Shown piece by piece: positions 20,460-32,199 of a stretch of DNA of 64,000 nt. The notes below the pieces were generated by a model. It was not told the origin of the DNA and searched no databases. It saw only the letters and a list, made by a program, of their open reading frames with translations. Location of the stretch: NCBI RefSeq assembly GCF_905171765.1, contig NC_053392.1, positions 408,896,366-408,960,365 on the forward strand, written 5' to 3'. Each line of letters starts with the position of its first letter. Position 1 is the first letter of the stretch. This DNA comes from Bufo bufo. Taxonomy: Eukaryota > Chordata > Amphibia > Anura > Bufonidae. A program made the translations under genes and the position numbers.

Positions 20460-22445
20460 AACTATGGCTCAGCAAAAATCCAGGTGGTTTGGGATACCTT
20501 TAAGGCCTATATGAGGGGGATAATGGTCAGAAACATTGCGAACTTGAGAAAGGAGTATGGGAAAAAACAGAAAAACGTAGAAGAATTAGCGTCCTCAGCT
20601 ACACAATCCTTTTATATAAATAAGACGGAGAAGAATAGGGAAAATATGCAGAAGGCTACACAAGCATATTCTAACTTTTTGTTGGATAAGGCCCAACAAA
20701 GTTTATTTTTTAAGGGGCAAAAATATTTCACCGAGTCAGGGCGACCTGGGAAACTTCTATCCAGAGTGATTTCGAGCCAAGAATCCAAAAAATATATAGA
20801 TAATGTCTGACTGGCCAACGGTAGGATGGCTAGTGGACAAAGTTCTGTAGAGAAAGCTTTTTTGGAGTACTTTTCAGATCTCTATAAAGCTGAATCTAAG
20901 ATTACAGATGAAATAATGGATTCTTATCTTGATGGTATCGTTTTCCCAACTATTACTGTGGCTCAAAAGGAAACACTTGAGTTAGACTTCTCGATTCAGG
21001 AACTTGATGGGGCAATTAAATTATGCTTGGGTAATTCCACCCCCGGCTCAGACGGACTCCCATATGAATTTTATAGTAAATATAAGGAGATTATTCTCCC
21101 TAGATTGTTGGGGGTCTTTGCTGAATCGGTGGAGGATAAGAAACTCCCATACTCAATGATGGAAGCTGTGATAACATTAATTTCAAAAAAAGGCAAGGGC
21201 CCTACAGATTTGGGATCATATAGACCGATTTCACTGCTTAATGCAGATGTAAAACTCCTTGCAAGGATTTGGCCACAAGGCTTTCCAGGGTCATTTCTTC
21301 CATTGTCCATCTGGATCAGAATGGCTTTATTCAAAATAAGGGCACTCATCACAATCTCCATCGGCTCTTTGCCAACATACAGGCCACTGGGGGGGCCGCC
21401 CGCTCCATCCTGTCATTGGATGCCTCTAAGGCCTTTGACAGGGTGGAGTGGCGTTTCCTCTGGAGGGTTCTGACCAAGATGGGCTTTGGGGAAAGATTCA
21501 TAAATACCCTTAAATTACTGTATAAATCACCTACTGCGAAACTGAGTCTTAATGGGATTCTGACTACTAGTTTCGATTTAAATAGAGGTACTCGCCAAGG
21601 CTGTCCAATATCTCCATTGTTATTCGATATTTATATTGAGCCTTTAGCTCTGGCCATTAGGCAGGATGATCAAATTAAAGGATTTGGAACATTAGGAGTA
21701 GAAGATCGTATCTCCCTATATGCGGATGATGTTCTTTTTATATAGACCATACGGAAATAACTCTCCCAAGAATCATCCAAGTGGTTAAACTATTTGGTGA
21801 GGTATCTGGTCTTCACATAAATTGGTCTAAGACCAGTTTGATGCCAATAGACCCGTTATCCCATAAGGAGGTTTTGATAACCCAGTTGGATGTTGTTGAT
21901 AATTTTCAATACTTGGGCCTGATGATATCGCCCAGGGTTGAAAACTTTGTCCAACTCAATCTGATCCCATTAATAACGAAAACCAGAGCAAAAATAGGGA
22001 TTTGGTTGAAACTCCCTCTATCTAGAGCTGATCGAGTTTCACTGGTCAAAATGGTGATTTTACCACAATTCCTGTATGTGCTCAGGAATACACCTACCTG
22101 GATAGAAGATAAATATTTCAAACTTATGGAAAGAATAATTTATGATTTAGTCTAGGGAAGAAAACGAGTCAGGTTAAAATTGGAATATCTATACAAACCA
22201 TTGGAATATGGGGGTCTAAACCTCCCTTACTTCAAAGGTTACTTTATTGCCGCTCAGTTACTGATGTGTTATGAATGGAAAAATAGTGCACTTTTTAGGA
22301 GCCTAGTAGGGAGGTAGTCATATAATGACATATTTACTCTTTTGGAATCTGGACTATTGATTAGTCAAGAGCGGGGTTATAAAGAGACTACAAAATTACT
22401 TTAAAAAATGTGGGCTACTACTAGAATATGGTTGAGGGTAAAGGG
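20460..22445 (+). pseudogene. L1 ORF2 reverse-transcriptase region, frameshifted
   Basis: Reverse transcriptase of an L1-like LINE, which copies its own RNA at a nicked target. In order: NYGSAKIQVVWDTFKAYMRG linker, STPGSDGLPYEFY, SYRPISLLNADVKLLA (fingers), SLDASKAFDRVEW (motif A), GTRQGCPISPLLF (motif B), YADDVLF (catalytic YADD, motif C), FQYLGLMIS and LNLPYFKGYF. Breaks: stop at 20808-20810, frameshift near 21265, stop/shift at 21743-21780, stops near 22155 and 22316. It resumes at 24364 after the Penelope-like insertion. Not functional. Confidence 0.88.
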
Positions 22446-23177
22446 AATATGTTAATTGGGACAAAACCTGGGTAAGGTTTATTTTAGATACTTTATTTAC
22501 ATATGCCTGAATAGGCGTTGAACCTATCTTGCCCCAGGTGTGAATTAATACTTCGCTTTTATTAATACTACAAGTTAAAACCTGAATGTGAACACAGTAC
22601 ACTTATTTAATTGTAATTAACGAACCAAAATAACAAAAATGGTTAAAAAATCCAGTCACCACTCCACTGATAGACGGAAAATATTCAGTGAATTTGGGGG
22701 GGGAGAGCTTGTGCACTTACTCTCACCCTTATCACTTTGCAGGCAGAGTACTGCCCTCTCTATGCTTGCAGTGCTGCTACCAGTTAGGCGGGGTTGTCAA
22801 TCCAACCAAGTAACTACGGACGCTGTGGTGCATGAGCCCACTATGCAATCAGCTCTTTGACTCATAAAGTGTGCCTAATGCACAGCCATTACATGTGCTT
22901 GCTGTGCTATTAGCAGTTAGATATGGTTGTCAATCCAACCGTATTCTGTGGGAGCCGTGGTGCATGAACCCACTATGAAAGTCACACTTTAAGTCATTAA
23001 ATAAGCTTGAAAACTAACAGATGTCCTAAAGGCAGTGGTCTCTGCAAGCAAGAGTACAGCACGGTTTTAATGCCGTGCCTATAAGTTAGGTGAACCTAAC
23101 AGTGTGAAGTAGGCCAGCCGGACTACTATGAACTAGTTTTCAGTGGAATGGAGTACTGAGCTTAAAAGCTAAAACTG

Positions 23178-23219
23178 CCCCCCAACATGTTTCGCCAGAT
23201 CTCTGGCTTCTTCAGGGGT
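23178..23219 (-). ncRNA. Hammerhead-ribozyme-like motif of a Penelope-like element
   Basis: Minus strand: CTGAAGA (23209-23215, fits CUGANGA), stem II GCCAG / CTGGC with AGAT loop, GAAA (23190-23193), very short stem III (AC-AT-GT), then U and a G run that can pair with CCC just upstream of CTGAAGA. Hammerhead motifs with minimal stem III are known from Penelope-like terminal regions, which would self-cleave the transcript. One extra A between CTGAAGA and stem II departs from the consensus, so activity is uncertain. Confidence 0.5.
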
Positions 23220-23521
23220 TAATGGCCAGCATTGAGTGACCCTATGCAGGCAGTGGCCTAAATACGTCACGTTTGGATTGACAGGCTCGGCATCCTGTCA
23301 ACAGGTGCATCAAAAAACAGCCGGCCAATTATGTCTGAAGACACTCCCCCCCCCCAAGAGGTGCGATGCACCAATCCACATCTCCTACTGAACTCACCAT
23401 CTATGACGCGCCGCCATCATCACGAGTGCGCCGCCAGAGGCGCCCACTGGAGACGTCAACAGTGACGTCCTGTCCTCCAGGCTCCTGCGCAGATACTTAG
23501 AGTGTCGGAACTCCGATCGGC

Positions 23522-23635
23522 GAACTGCGCATGCGCGCAGACTTAGAATCTGTAAGAGAAAAATACTAAGCTATTATAGAACTGCGCATGCGCGCAGACT
23601 TAGAATCTGTAAGGGAGAAATGCTCTGCATACTGC
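23522..23635. repeat. 57-bp direct repeat with CpG-rich core
   Basis: GAACTGCGCATGCGCGCAGA plus CTTAGAATCTGTAAG occurs at 23522 and again at 23579. It contains the palindrome TGCGCATGCGCGCA. It lies in the 3' region of the Penelope-like insertion. Confidence 0.7.
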
Positions 23636-24247
23636 GGCTGCGCAAATACTTAGTGGGGGACGTGGTGGATAGTTGGAAATCTCCACGGTAGATACACCAC
23701 TCCGACATCATATGAATGGGGGATGTGTGTACATTATCTGGGTGCTCAAATGGCCATCTGACCAGATGGTTCAAGCCTAATGATTTTTCTCATGCGCAGT
23801 AAAGGTGCCTTGAAGGGGCTACCCACTACATTATATGCAGCATGAGATGGACAGATCTATAATATCAAGGAATGTCACAATAAGCCACTATTAAGGTAGT
23901 GGCATAATTAGTTAGAATGATAATAGGTTAGGATGATAATACATGTTCTCTCTTCCCATAAAAAATTGGCCATATCTTGCAATCCCCTTTTTTTTTTTTT
24001 TGGGGGGGGGGGGGGGTAGTAATTACTACTTTTAAACGGAGGCTATAGCCTTGTGATCGTATCCGGTAATTACACACCATGTCTTCTAGTTACGGACGTA
24101 ATCAGTCAAGCTAGTGCATAGGGAACACTGAAATCTTGGCTCTGTGTGTATACATCTGGTTTCCATCAACTTTTGAAAGGTAGAAACCCTGAAATAGAGT
24201 GCAATGATGCACTCAAAATTGCCACCTAGAAACCCCTCCTTGGTTTC

Positions 24248-24349
24248 TCAAATGAAGGCCGTGAAGGCGAACCCTTCATTGAGCCCTTTTGGAGTAAGAC
24301 TATCAAGCCGGTAGATCCACCTAATCTCTTCTTTCAAAAGTATGCATAA
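24248..24349 (-). pseudogene. Penelope-like ORF, extreme C-terminus
   Basis: About 33 codons ending at TGA (24248-24250): KEEIRWIYRLDSLTPKGLNE then GFAFTAFI. The pattern E-x2-WIY-x-LD-x-L-x-PKGLNE is the conserved end of the GIY-YIG endonuclease domain in Penelope-like elements. Everything upstream, including reverse transcriptase, is missing because the insertion is 5'-truncated at 24363. Confidence 0.72.
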
Positions 24350-24363
24350 GTAAATAAAGTATC

Positions 24364-25084
24364 TGAGGGTAAAGGGTTCACTTATATTCACGCCGCTTTG
24401 GTATAACGTCCATCTACAGATATTAGATGGTATAGCAACAGATACATTTTGGCAAATGAATGGGATTTTTTACATTTAACAAGTAGTTAAGGATAGAGAG
24501 ATTAAGTCGTTCACGGAGTTATCACATAATGTAGAAAACCTCTCTTGGTTTAGGTATTTTCAGTTGCGGTCGACACTATTCAGCCTGGATGATAAATCTA
24601 TGTTGGATATAAATAGTTCTTGTTTTTTAAATGATTGGATAGCGATGACACCCCCAAGAATTAAGATTTCAAATATATATAAACTACTACTTAAGGCACG
24701 GTTTTGTGATACACAATCACAAGGACAAAGTATACAAATATACAATTAGAAGGGTGGGGGAATATTTTTACTAACCTAGGTTCACTATCCCATAATTTCA
24801 ACCATGTTCTAGTGCAGTTTAGTATTTGTCATAGACTATATGTTACCCCTATATGGCTAAACAAATGTGGGCTAAGAGATACATCCAAGTGCTCTAGATG
24901 TGATCCCTTAAGAGCGGATTACCTCCATATGATCTGGACTTGTCCAGAACTTAGAAAATACTGGAATAGCAGTAAGGAAGGGAAAAGGAAAAAAGGTATT
25001 AACTATATTGAGTGTTTACTCAAATTTTTTCTTTGTGTATTTCTTTTATATACTAATAAAGATATTTAAATAAAAAATAAAAAA
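24364..25084 (+). pseudogene. L1 ORF2 C-terminus and A-rich tail
   Basis: Third coding piece of the 8.1-kb LINE. FRYFQLRSTLFS and WIAMTPPRIKISNIYKLL lie at about 24547-24690. The C-terminal CSRCDPLRADYLHMIWTC (C-x2-C-x8-H-x4-C) follows in the frame 24812-25069. The end is A-rich (AATAAAGATATTTAAATAAA ...) and abuts the target-site duplication at 25085. Frameshifts and stops occur between 24380 and 24800. Confidence 0.78.
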
Positions 25085-25139
25085 AACAAGTGGGAGGCAC
25101 ATATGCAAACTGTTGTAATTCCTGCACCGTTCACCTGAT
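25085..25139 (+). mobile_element. Tc1-B right terminal repeat, cut by the gap
   Basis: AACAAGTGGGAGGCAC then ATATGCAAACTGTTGTAATT and CACCGTTCACCTGAT. This is the right terminal repeat of the Tc1-A/Tc1-B family in the right-end orientation (compare 1568-1620). It continues the element left at 17000. The outer roughly 145 bp of the repeat are lost in the gap. Confidence 0.85.
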
Positions 25140-25339
25140 NNNNNNNNNNNNNNNNNNNNNNNNNNNNNNNNNNNNNNNNNNNNNNNNNNNNNNNNNNNNN
25201 NNNNNNNNNNNNNNNNNNNNNNNNNNNNNNNNNNNNNNNNNNNNNNNNNNNNNNNNNNNNNNNNNNNNNNNNNNNNNNNNNNNNNNNNNNNNNNNNNNNN
25301 NNNNNNNNNNNNNNNNNNNNNNNNNNNNNNNNNNNNNNN
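25140..25339. other. Assembly gap, exactly 200 N
   Basis: A run of 200 N, probably a placeholder of arbitrary size. Left flank: inside a Tc1 terminal repeat. Right flank: inside a satellite monomer. The outer end of Tc1-B, the rest of the old L1 and the 5' part of the first hAT copy are not represented. Confidence 0.98.
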
Positions 25340-28300
25340 TGTGTGACAGTGGCCTGTTCCAGTGGTGGGGTGACGTGAAGCCGATCTCTGCTATGACTGA
25401 AGACAGATTCTGTGCTGCATAAGGCCAGATTCTCTGTTACGGGACCGCTCTCCTCTGTCTGGGTGCCGGGGCCTAAATGTGTGACAGTGGCCTGTTCCAG
25501 TGGTGGGGTGACGTGAAGCCTGATTCTTGCTATGACATGAAGACAGATTCTGTGCTGACTAAGGCCAGATTCTCTGTTACGGACCGCTCTCCTCTGTCTG
25601 GGTGCCGGGGCCTAAATGTGTGACAGTGGCCTGTTCAGTGGTGGGTGACGTGAAGCCTGATTCTCTGCTATGACATGATAGATTCTGTGCTGACATAAGG
25701 CCAGATTCTCTGTTACGCGACCTCTCTCTCTGCCTGGGTGCCTGGGCCTAAATGTGTGACAGTGGCCTGTTCCAGTGGTGGGTGACGTGAAGCCTGATTC
25801 TCTGCTATGCATGAAGACAGATTGTGCGCTGACATAAGGCCAGATTCTCTGTTACGGGACCGCTCTCCTCTGTCTGGGTGCCGGGCCTAAATGTGTGACA
25901 GTGGCCTGTTCCAGTGTGGGGTGACGTGAAGCCTGATTCTCTGCTATGACATGAAGACAGATTCTGTGCTGACATAAGGCCAGATTCTCTGTTACGGGAC
26001 GCTCTCCTCTGTCTGGGTGCCGGGCCTAAATGTGTGACAGTGGCCTGTTCCAGTGGTGGGTGACGTGAAGCCTGATTCTCTGCTATGACATGAAGACAGA
26101 TTCTGTGCTGACATAAGGCCAGATTCTCTGTTACGGGACCGCTCTCCTCTGTCTGGGTGCCGGGGCCTAAAATGTGTGACAGTGGCCTGTTCCAGTGGTG
26201 GGTGACGTGAAGCCTGATTCTCTGCTATGACATGAAGACAGATTCTGTGCTGACATAAGGCCAGATTCTCTGTTACGGGACCGCTCTCCTCTGTCTGGGT
26301 GCCGGGCCTAAATGTGTGACAGTGGCCTGTTCCAGTGGTGGGTGACGTGAAGCCTGATTCTCTGCTATGACATGAAGACAGATTCTGTGCTGACATAAGG
26401 CCAGATTCTCTGTTACGGGACCGCTCTCCTCTGTCTGGGTGCCGGGGCCTAAATGTGTGACAGTGGCCTGTTCCAGTGGTGGGTGACGTGAAGCCTGATT
26501 CTCTGCTATGACATGAAGACAGATTCTGTGCTGACATAAGGCCAGATTCTCTGTTACGGGACCGCTCTCCTCTGTCTGGGTGCCGGGGCCTAAATGTGTG
26601 ACAGTGGCCTGTTCCAGTGGTGGGTGACGTGAAGCCTGATTCTCTGCTATGACATGAAGACAGATTCTGTGCTGACATAAGGCCAGATTCTCTGTTACGG
26701 GACCGCTCTCCTCTGTCTGGGTGCCGGGGCCTAAATGTGTGACAGTGGCCTGTTCCAGTGGTGGGTGACGTGAAGCCTGATTCTCTGCTATGACATGAAG
26801 ACAGATTCTGTGCTGACATAAGGCCAGATTCACTGTTATGGGACCGCTCTCCTCTGTCTGGGTGCCGGGCCTAAATGTGTGACAGTGGCCTGTTCCAGTG
26901 GTGGGTGACGTGAAGCCTGATTCTCTGCTATGACATGAAGACAGATTCTGTGCTGACATAAGGCCAGATTCTCTGTTACGGGACCTCTCTCCTCTGTCTG
27001 GGTGCCGGGCCTAAATGTGTGACAGTGGCCTGTTCCAGTGGTGGTGACGTGAAGCCTGATTCTCTGCTATGACATGAAGACAGATTCTGTGCTGACATAA
27101 GGCCAGATTCTCTGTTACGGGACCGCTCTCCTCTGTCTGGGTGCCGGGGCCTAAATGTGTGACAGTGGCCTGTTCCAGTGGGTGACGTGAAGCCTGATTC
27201 TCTGCTATGACATGAAGACAGATTCTGCGCTGACATAAGGCCAGATTCTCTGTTACGGGACCGCTCTCCTCGTCTGGGTGCCGGGCCTAAATGTGTGACA
27301 GTGGCCTGTTCCAGTGGTGGGTGACGTGAAGCCTGTCTCTGCTATGACATGAAGACAGATTCTGCGCTGACATAAGGCCAGATTCTCTGTTACGGGACCG
27401 CTCTCCTCTGTCTGGGTGCCGGGGCCTAAATGTGTGACAGTGGCCTGTTCCAGTGGTGGGTGACGTGAAGCCTGATTCTCTGCTATGACATGAAGACAGA
27501 TTCTGTGCTGACATAAGGCCAGATTCTCTGTTACGGGACCGCTCTCCTCTGTCTGGGTGCCGGGCCTAAATGTGTGACAGTGGCCTGTTCCAGTGGTGGG
27601 TGACGTGAAGCCTGATTCTCTGCTATGACATGAAGACAGATTCTGTGCTGACATAAGGCCAGATTCTCTGTTACGGGACCGCTCTCCTCTGTCTGGGTGC
27701 CGGGGCCTAAATGTGTGACAGTGGCCTGTTCCAGTGGTGGGTGACGTGAAGCCTGATTCTCTGCTATGACATGAAGACAGATTCTGTGCTGACATAAGGC
27801 CAGATTCTCTGTTACGGGACCGCTCTCCTCTGTCTGGGTGCCGGGGCCTAAATGTGTGACAGTGGCCTGTTCCAGTGGGGGTGACGTGAAGCCTGATTCT
27901 CTGCTATGACATGAAGACAGATTCTGGGCTGACATAAGGCCAGATTCTTGTTACGCCTCTCCTCTGTCTGGGTGCCGGGGCCTAAATGTGTGACAGTGGC
28001 CTGTTCCAGTGGTGGGTGACGTGAAGCCTGATTCTCTGCTATGACATGAAGACAGATTCTGCGCTGACATAAGGCCAGATTCTCTGTTACGGGACCGCTC
28101 TCCTCTGTCTGGGTGCCGGGGCCTAAATGTGTGACAGTGGCCTGTTCCAGTGGTGGGTGACGTGAAGCCTGATTCTCTGCTATGACATGAAAGACAGATT
28201 CTGCTGACATAAGGCCAGATTCTCTGTTACGGGACCGCTCTCCTCTGTCTGGGTGCCGGGGCCTAAATGTGTGACAGTGGCCTGTTCCAGTGGTGGGTGA

Positions 28301-31300
28301 CGTGAAGCCTGATTCTCTGCTATGACATGAAGACAGATTCTGTGCTGACATAAGGCCAGATTCTCTGTTACGGGACCGCTCTCCTCTGTCTGGGTGCCGG
28401 GGCCTAAATGTGTGACAGTGGCCTGTTCCAGTGGTGGGTGACGTGAAGCCTGATTCTCTGCTATGACATGAAGACAGATTCTGTGCTGACATAAGGCCAG
28501 ATTCTCTGTTACGGGACCGCTCTCCTCTGTCTGGGTGCCGGGGCCTAAATGTGTGACAGTGGCCTGTTCCAGTGGTGGGTGACGTGAAGCCTGATTCTCT
28601 GCTATGACATGAAGACAGATTCTGTGCTGACATAAGGCCAGATTCTCTGTTACGGGACCGCTCTCCTCTGTCTGGGTGCCTGGGCCTAAATGTGTGACAG
28701 TGGCCTGTTCCAGTGGTGGGTGACGTGAAGCCTGATTCTCTGCTATACTGAAGACAGATTCTGCGCTGACATAAGGCCAGATTCTCTGTTACGGGACCGC
28801 TCTCCTCTGTCTGGGTGCCGGGGCCTAAATGTGTGACAGTGGCCTGTTCCAGTGGTGGGTGACGTGAAGCCTGATTCTCTGCTATGACATGAAGACAGAT
28901 TCTGCGCTGACATAAGGCCAGATTCTCTGTTACGGGACCGCTCTCCTCTGTCTGGGTGCCGGGGCCTAAATGTGTGACAGTGGCCTGTTCCAGTGGTGGG
29001 TGACGTGAAGCCTGATTCTCTGCTATGACATGAAGACAGATTCTGTGCTGACATAAGGCCAGATTCTCTGTTACGGGACCGCTCTCCTCTGTCTGGGTGC
29101 CGGGGCCTAAATGTGTGACAGTGGCCTGTTCCAGTGGTGGGTGACGTGAAGCCTGATTCTCTGCTATGACATGAAGACAGATTCTGTGCTGACATAAGGC
29201 CAGATTCTCTGTTACGGGACCGCTCTCCTCTGTCTGGGTGCCGGGGCCTAAATGTGTGACAGTGGCCTGTTCCAGTGGTGGGTGACGTGAAGCCTGATTC
29301 TCTGCTATGACATGAAGACAGGTTCTGTGCTGACATAAGGCCAGATTCTCTGTTACGGGACCGCTCTCCTCTGTCTGGGTGCCGGGGCCTAAATGTGTGA
29401 CAGTGGCCTGTTCCAGTGGTGGGTGACGTGAAGCCTGATTCTCTGCTATGACATGAAGACAGATTCTGTGCTGACATAAGGCCAGATTCTCTGTTACGGG
29501 ACCGCTCTCCTCTGTCTGGGTGCCGGGGCCTAAATGTGTGACAGTGGCCTGTTCCAGTGGTGGGTGACGTGAAGCCTGATTCTCTGCTATGACATGAAGA
29601 CAGATTCTGTGCTGACATAAGGCCAGATTCTCTGTTACGGGACCGCTCTCCTCTGTCTGGGTGCCGGGCCTAAATGTGTGACAGTGGCCTGTTCCAGTGG
29701 TGGTGACGTGAAGCCTGATTCTCTGCTATGACATGAAGACAGATTCTGTGCTGACATAAGGCCAGATTCTCTGTTACGGGACCGCTCTCCTCTGTCTGGG
29801 TGCCGGGGCCTAAATGTGTGACAGTGGCCTGTTCCAGTGGTGGGTGACGTGAAGCCTGATTCTCTGCTATGACTTGAAGACAGATTCTGTGCTGACATAA
29901 GGCCAGATTCTCTGTTACGGGACCGCTCTCCTCTGTCTGGGTGCCGGGGCCTAAATGTGTGACAGTGGCCTGTTCCAGTGGTGGGTGACGTGAAGCCTGA
30001 TTCTCTGCTATGACATGAAGACAGATTCTGTGCTGACATAAGGCCAGATTCTCTGTTACGACCTCTCTCCTCTGTCTGGGTGCCGGGGCCTAAATGTGTG
30101 ACAGTGGCCTGTTCCAGTGGTGGGTGACGTGAAGCCTGATTCTCTGCTATGACATGAAGACAGATTCTGCGCTGACATAAGGCCAGATTCTCTGTTACGG
30201 GACCGCTCTCCTCTGTCTGGGTGCCGGGGCCTAAATGTGTGACAGTGGCCTGTTCCAGTGGTGGGTGACGTGAAGCCTGATTCTCTGCTATGACATGAAG
30301 ACAGATTCTGCGCTGACATAAGGCCAGATTCTCTGTTACGGGACCGCTCTCCTCTGTCTGGGTGCCGGGGCCTAAATGTGTGACAGTGGCCTGTTCCAGT
30401 GGTGGGTGACGTGAAGCCTGATTCTCTGCTATGACATGAAGACAGATTCTGTGCTGACATAAGGCCAGATTCTCTGTTACGGGACCGCTCTCCTCTGTCT
30501 GGGTGCCGGGGCCTAAATGTGTGACAGTGGCCTGTTCCAGTGGTGGGTGACGTGAAGCCTGATTCTTGCTATGACATGAAGACAGATTCTGTGCTGACAT
30601 AAGGCCAGATTCTCTGTTACGGGACCGCTCTCCTCTGTCTGGGTGCCGGGGCCTAAATGTGTGACAGTGGCCTGTTCCAGTGGTGGGTGACGTGAAGCCT
30701 GATTCTCTGCTATGACATGAAGACAGATTCTGTGCTGACATAAGGCCAGATTCTCTGTTACGGGACCGCTCTCCTCTGTCTGGGTGCCGGGGCCTAAATG
30801 TGTGACAGTGGCCTGTTCCAGTGGTGGGTGACGTGAAGCCTGATTCTCTGCTATGACATGAAGACAGATTCTGTGCTGACATAAGGCCAGATTCTCTGTT
30901 ACGGGACCGCTCTCCTCTGTCTGGGTGCCTGGGCCTAAATGTGTGACAGTGGCCTGTTCCAGTGGTGGGTGACGTGAAGCCTGATTCTCTGCTATGACAT
31001 GAAGACAGATTCTGTGCTGACATAAGGCCAGATTCTCTGTTACGGGACCGCTCTCCTCTGTCTGGGTGCCTGGGCCTAAATGTGTGACAGTGGCCTGTTC
31101 CAGTGGTGGGTGACGTGAAGCCTGATTCTCTGCTATGACATGAAGACAGATTCTGTGCTGACATAAGGCCAGATTCTCTGTTACGGGACCGCTCTCTCTG
31201 TCTGGGTGCCGGGGCCTAAATGTGTGACAGTGGCCTGTTCCAGTGGTGGGTGACGTGAAGCCTGATTCTCTGCTATGACATGAAGACAGATTCTGTGCTG

Positions 31301-32199
31301 ACATAAGGCCAGATTCTCTGTTACGGGACCGCTCTCCTCTGTCTGGGTGCCGGGGCCTAAATGTGTGACAGTGGCCTGTTCCAGTGGTGGGTGACGTGAA
31401 GCCTGATTCTCTGCTATGACATGAAGACAGATTCTGTGCTGACATAAGGCCAGATTCTCTGTTACGGGACCGCTCTCCTCTGTCTGGGTGCCGGGGCCTA
31501 AATGTGTGACAGTGGCCTGTTCCAGTGGTGGGTGACGTGAAGCCTGATTCTCTGCTATGACATGAAGACAGATTCTGTGCTGACATAAGGCCAGATTCTC
31601 TGTTACGGGACCGCTCTCCTCTGTCTGGGTGCCGGGGCCTAAATGTGTGACAGTGGCCTGTTCCAGTGGTGGGTGACGTGAAGCCTGATTCTCTGCTATG
31701 ACATGAAGACAGATTCTGTGCTGACATAAGGCCAGATTCTCTGTTACGGGACCGCTCTCCTCTGTCTGGGTGCCGGGGCCTAAATGTGTGACAGTGGCCT
31801 GTTCCAGTGGTGGGTGACGTGAAGCCTGATTCTCTGCTATGACATGAAGACAGATTCTGTGCTGACATAAGGCCAGATTCTCTGTTACGGGACCGCTCTC
31901 CTCTGTCTGGGTGCCGGGCCTAAATGTGTGGCAGTGGCCTGTTCCAGTGGTGGGTGACGTGAAGCCTGATTCTCTGCTATGACATGAAGACAGATTCTGT
32001 GCTGACATAAGGCCAGATTCTCTGTTACGGGACCGCTCTCCTCTGTCTGGGTGCCGGGGCCTAAATGTGTGACAGTGGCCTGTTCCAGTGGTGGGTGACG
32101 TGAAGCCTGATTCTCTGCTATGACATGAAGACAGATTCTGTGCTGACATAAGGCCAGATTCTCTGTTACGGGACCGCTCTCCTCTGTCTGGGTGCCGGG

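Larger units (their letters stand above)
22446..24363 (-). mobile_element. Penelope-like retroelement, 5'-truncated
   Basis: Inserted in the LINE with a 13-bp duplication TGAGGGTAAAGGG (22433-22445, 24364-24376). Read on the minus strand it starts with the very end of a Penelope-type protein (24248-24349) and continues as a long 3' region with a hammerhead-like motif, GC-rich direct repeats (57-bp period near 23522-23614) and homopolymer tracts (T then G at about 23988-24016). A 14-bp inverted pair GATACTTTATTTAC lies at 22487-22500 and 24350-24363. No reverse-transcriptase domain is present. Confidence 0.7.
17001..25084 (+). mobile_element. 5'-truncated L1-like LINE, host of two later insertions
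   Basis: Inserted in Tc1-B. Its own sequence is in four pieces: 17001-17152, 20460-22445 and 24364-25084, with the fourth boundary set by the duplicated target sites (11 bp AACTATGGCTC at 17142-17152 and 20460-20470; 13 bp TGAGGGTAAAGGG at 22433-22445 and 24364-24376). Joined conceptually they read from the end of the endonuclease domain, through reverse transcriptase, to the Cys-rich C-terminus and an A-rich tail (25062-25086). The 5' part of the element, including any ORF1, is missing. Confidence 0.8.

Noticed and set aside
23988..24016. Regulatory T/G homopolymer element
   Set aside because: A T run followed by a G run inside a retroelement 3' region is more likely slippage or sequencing noise.
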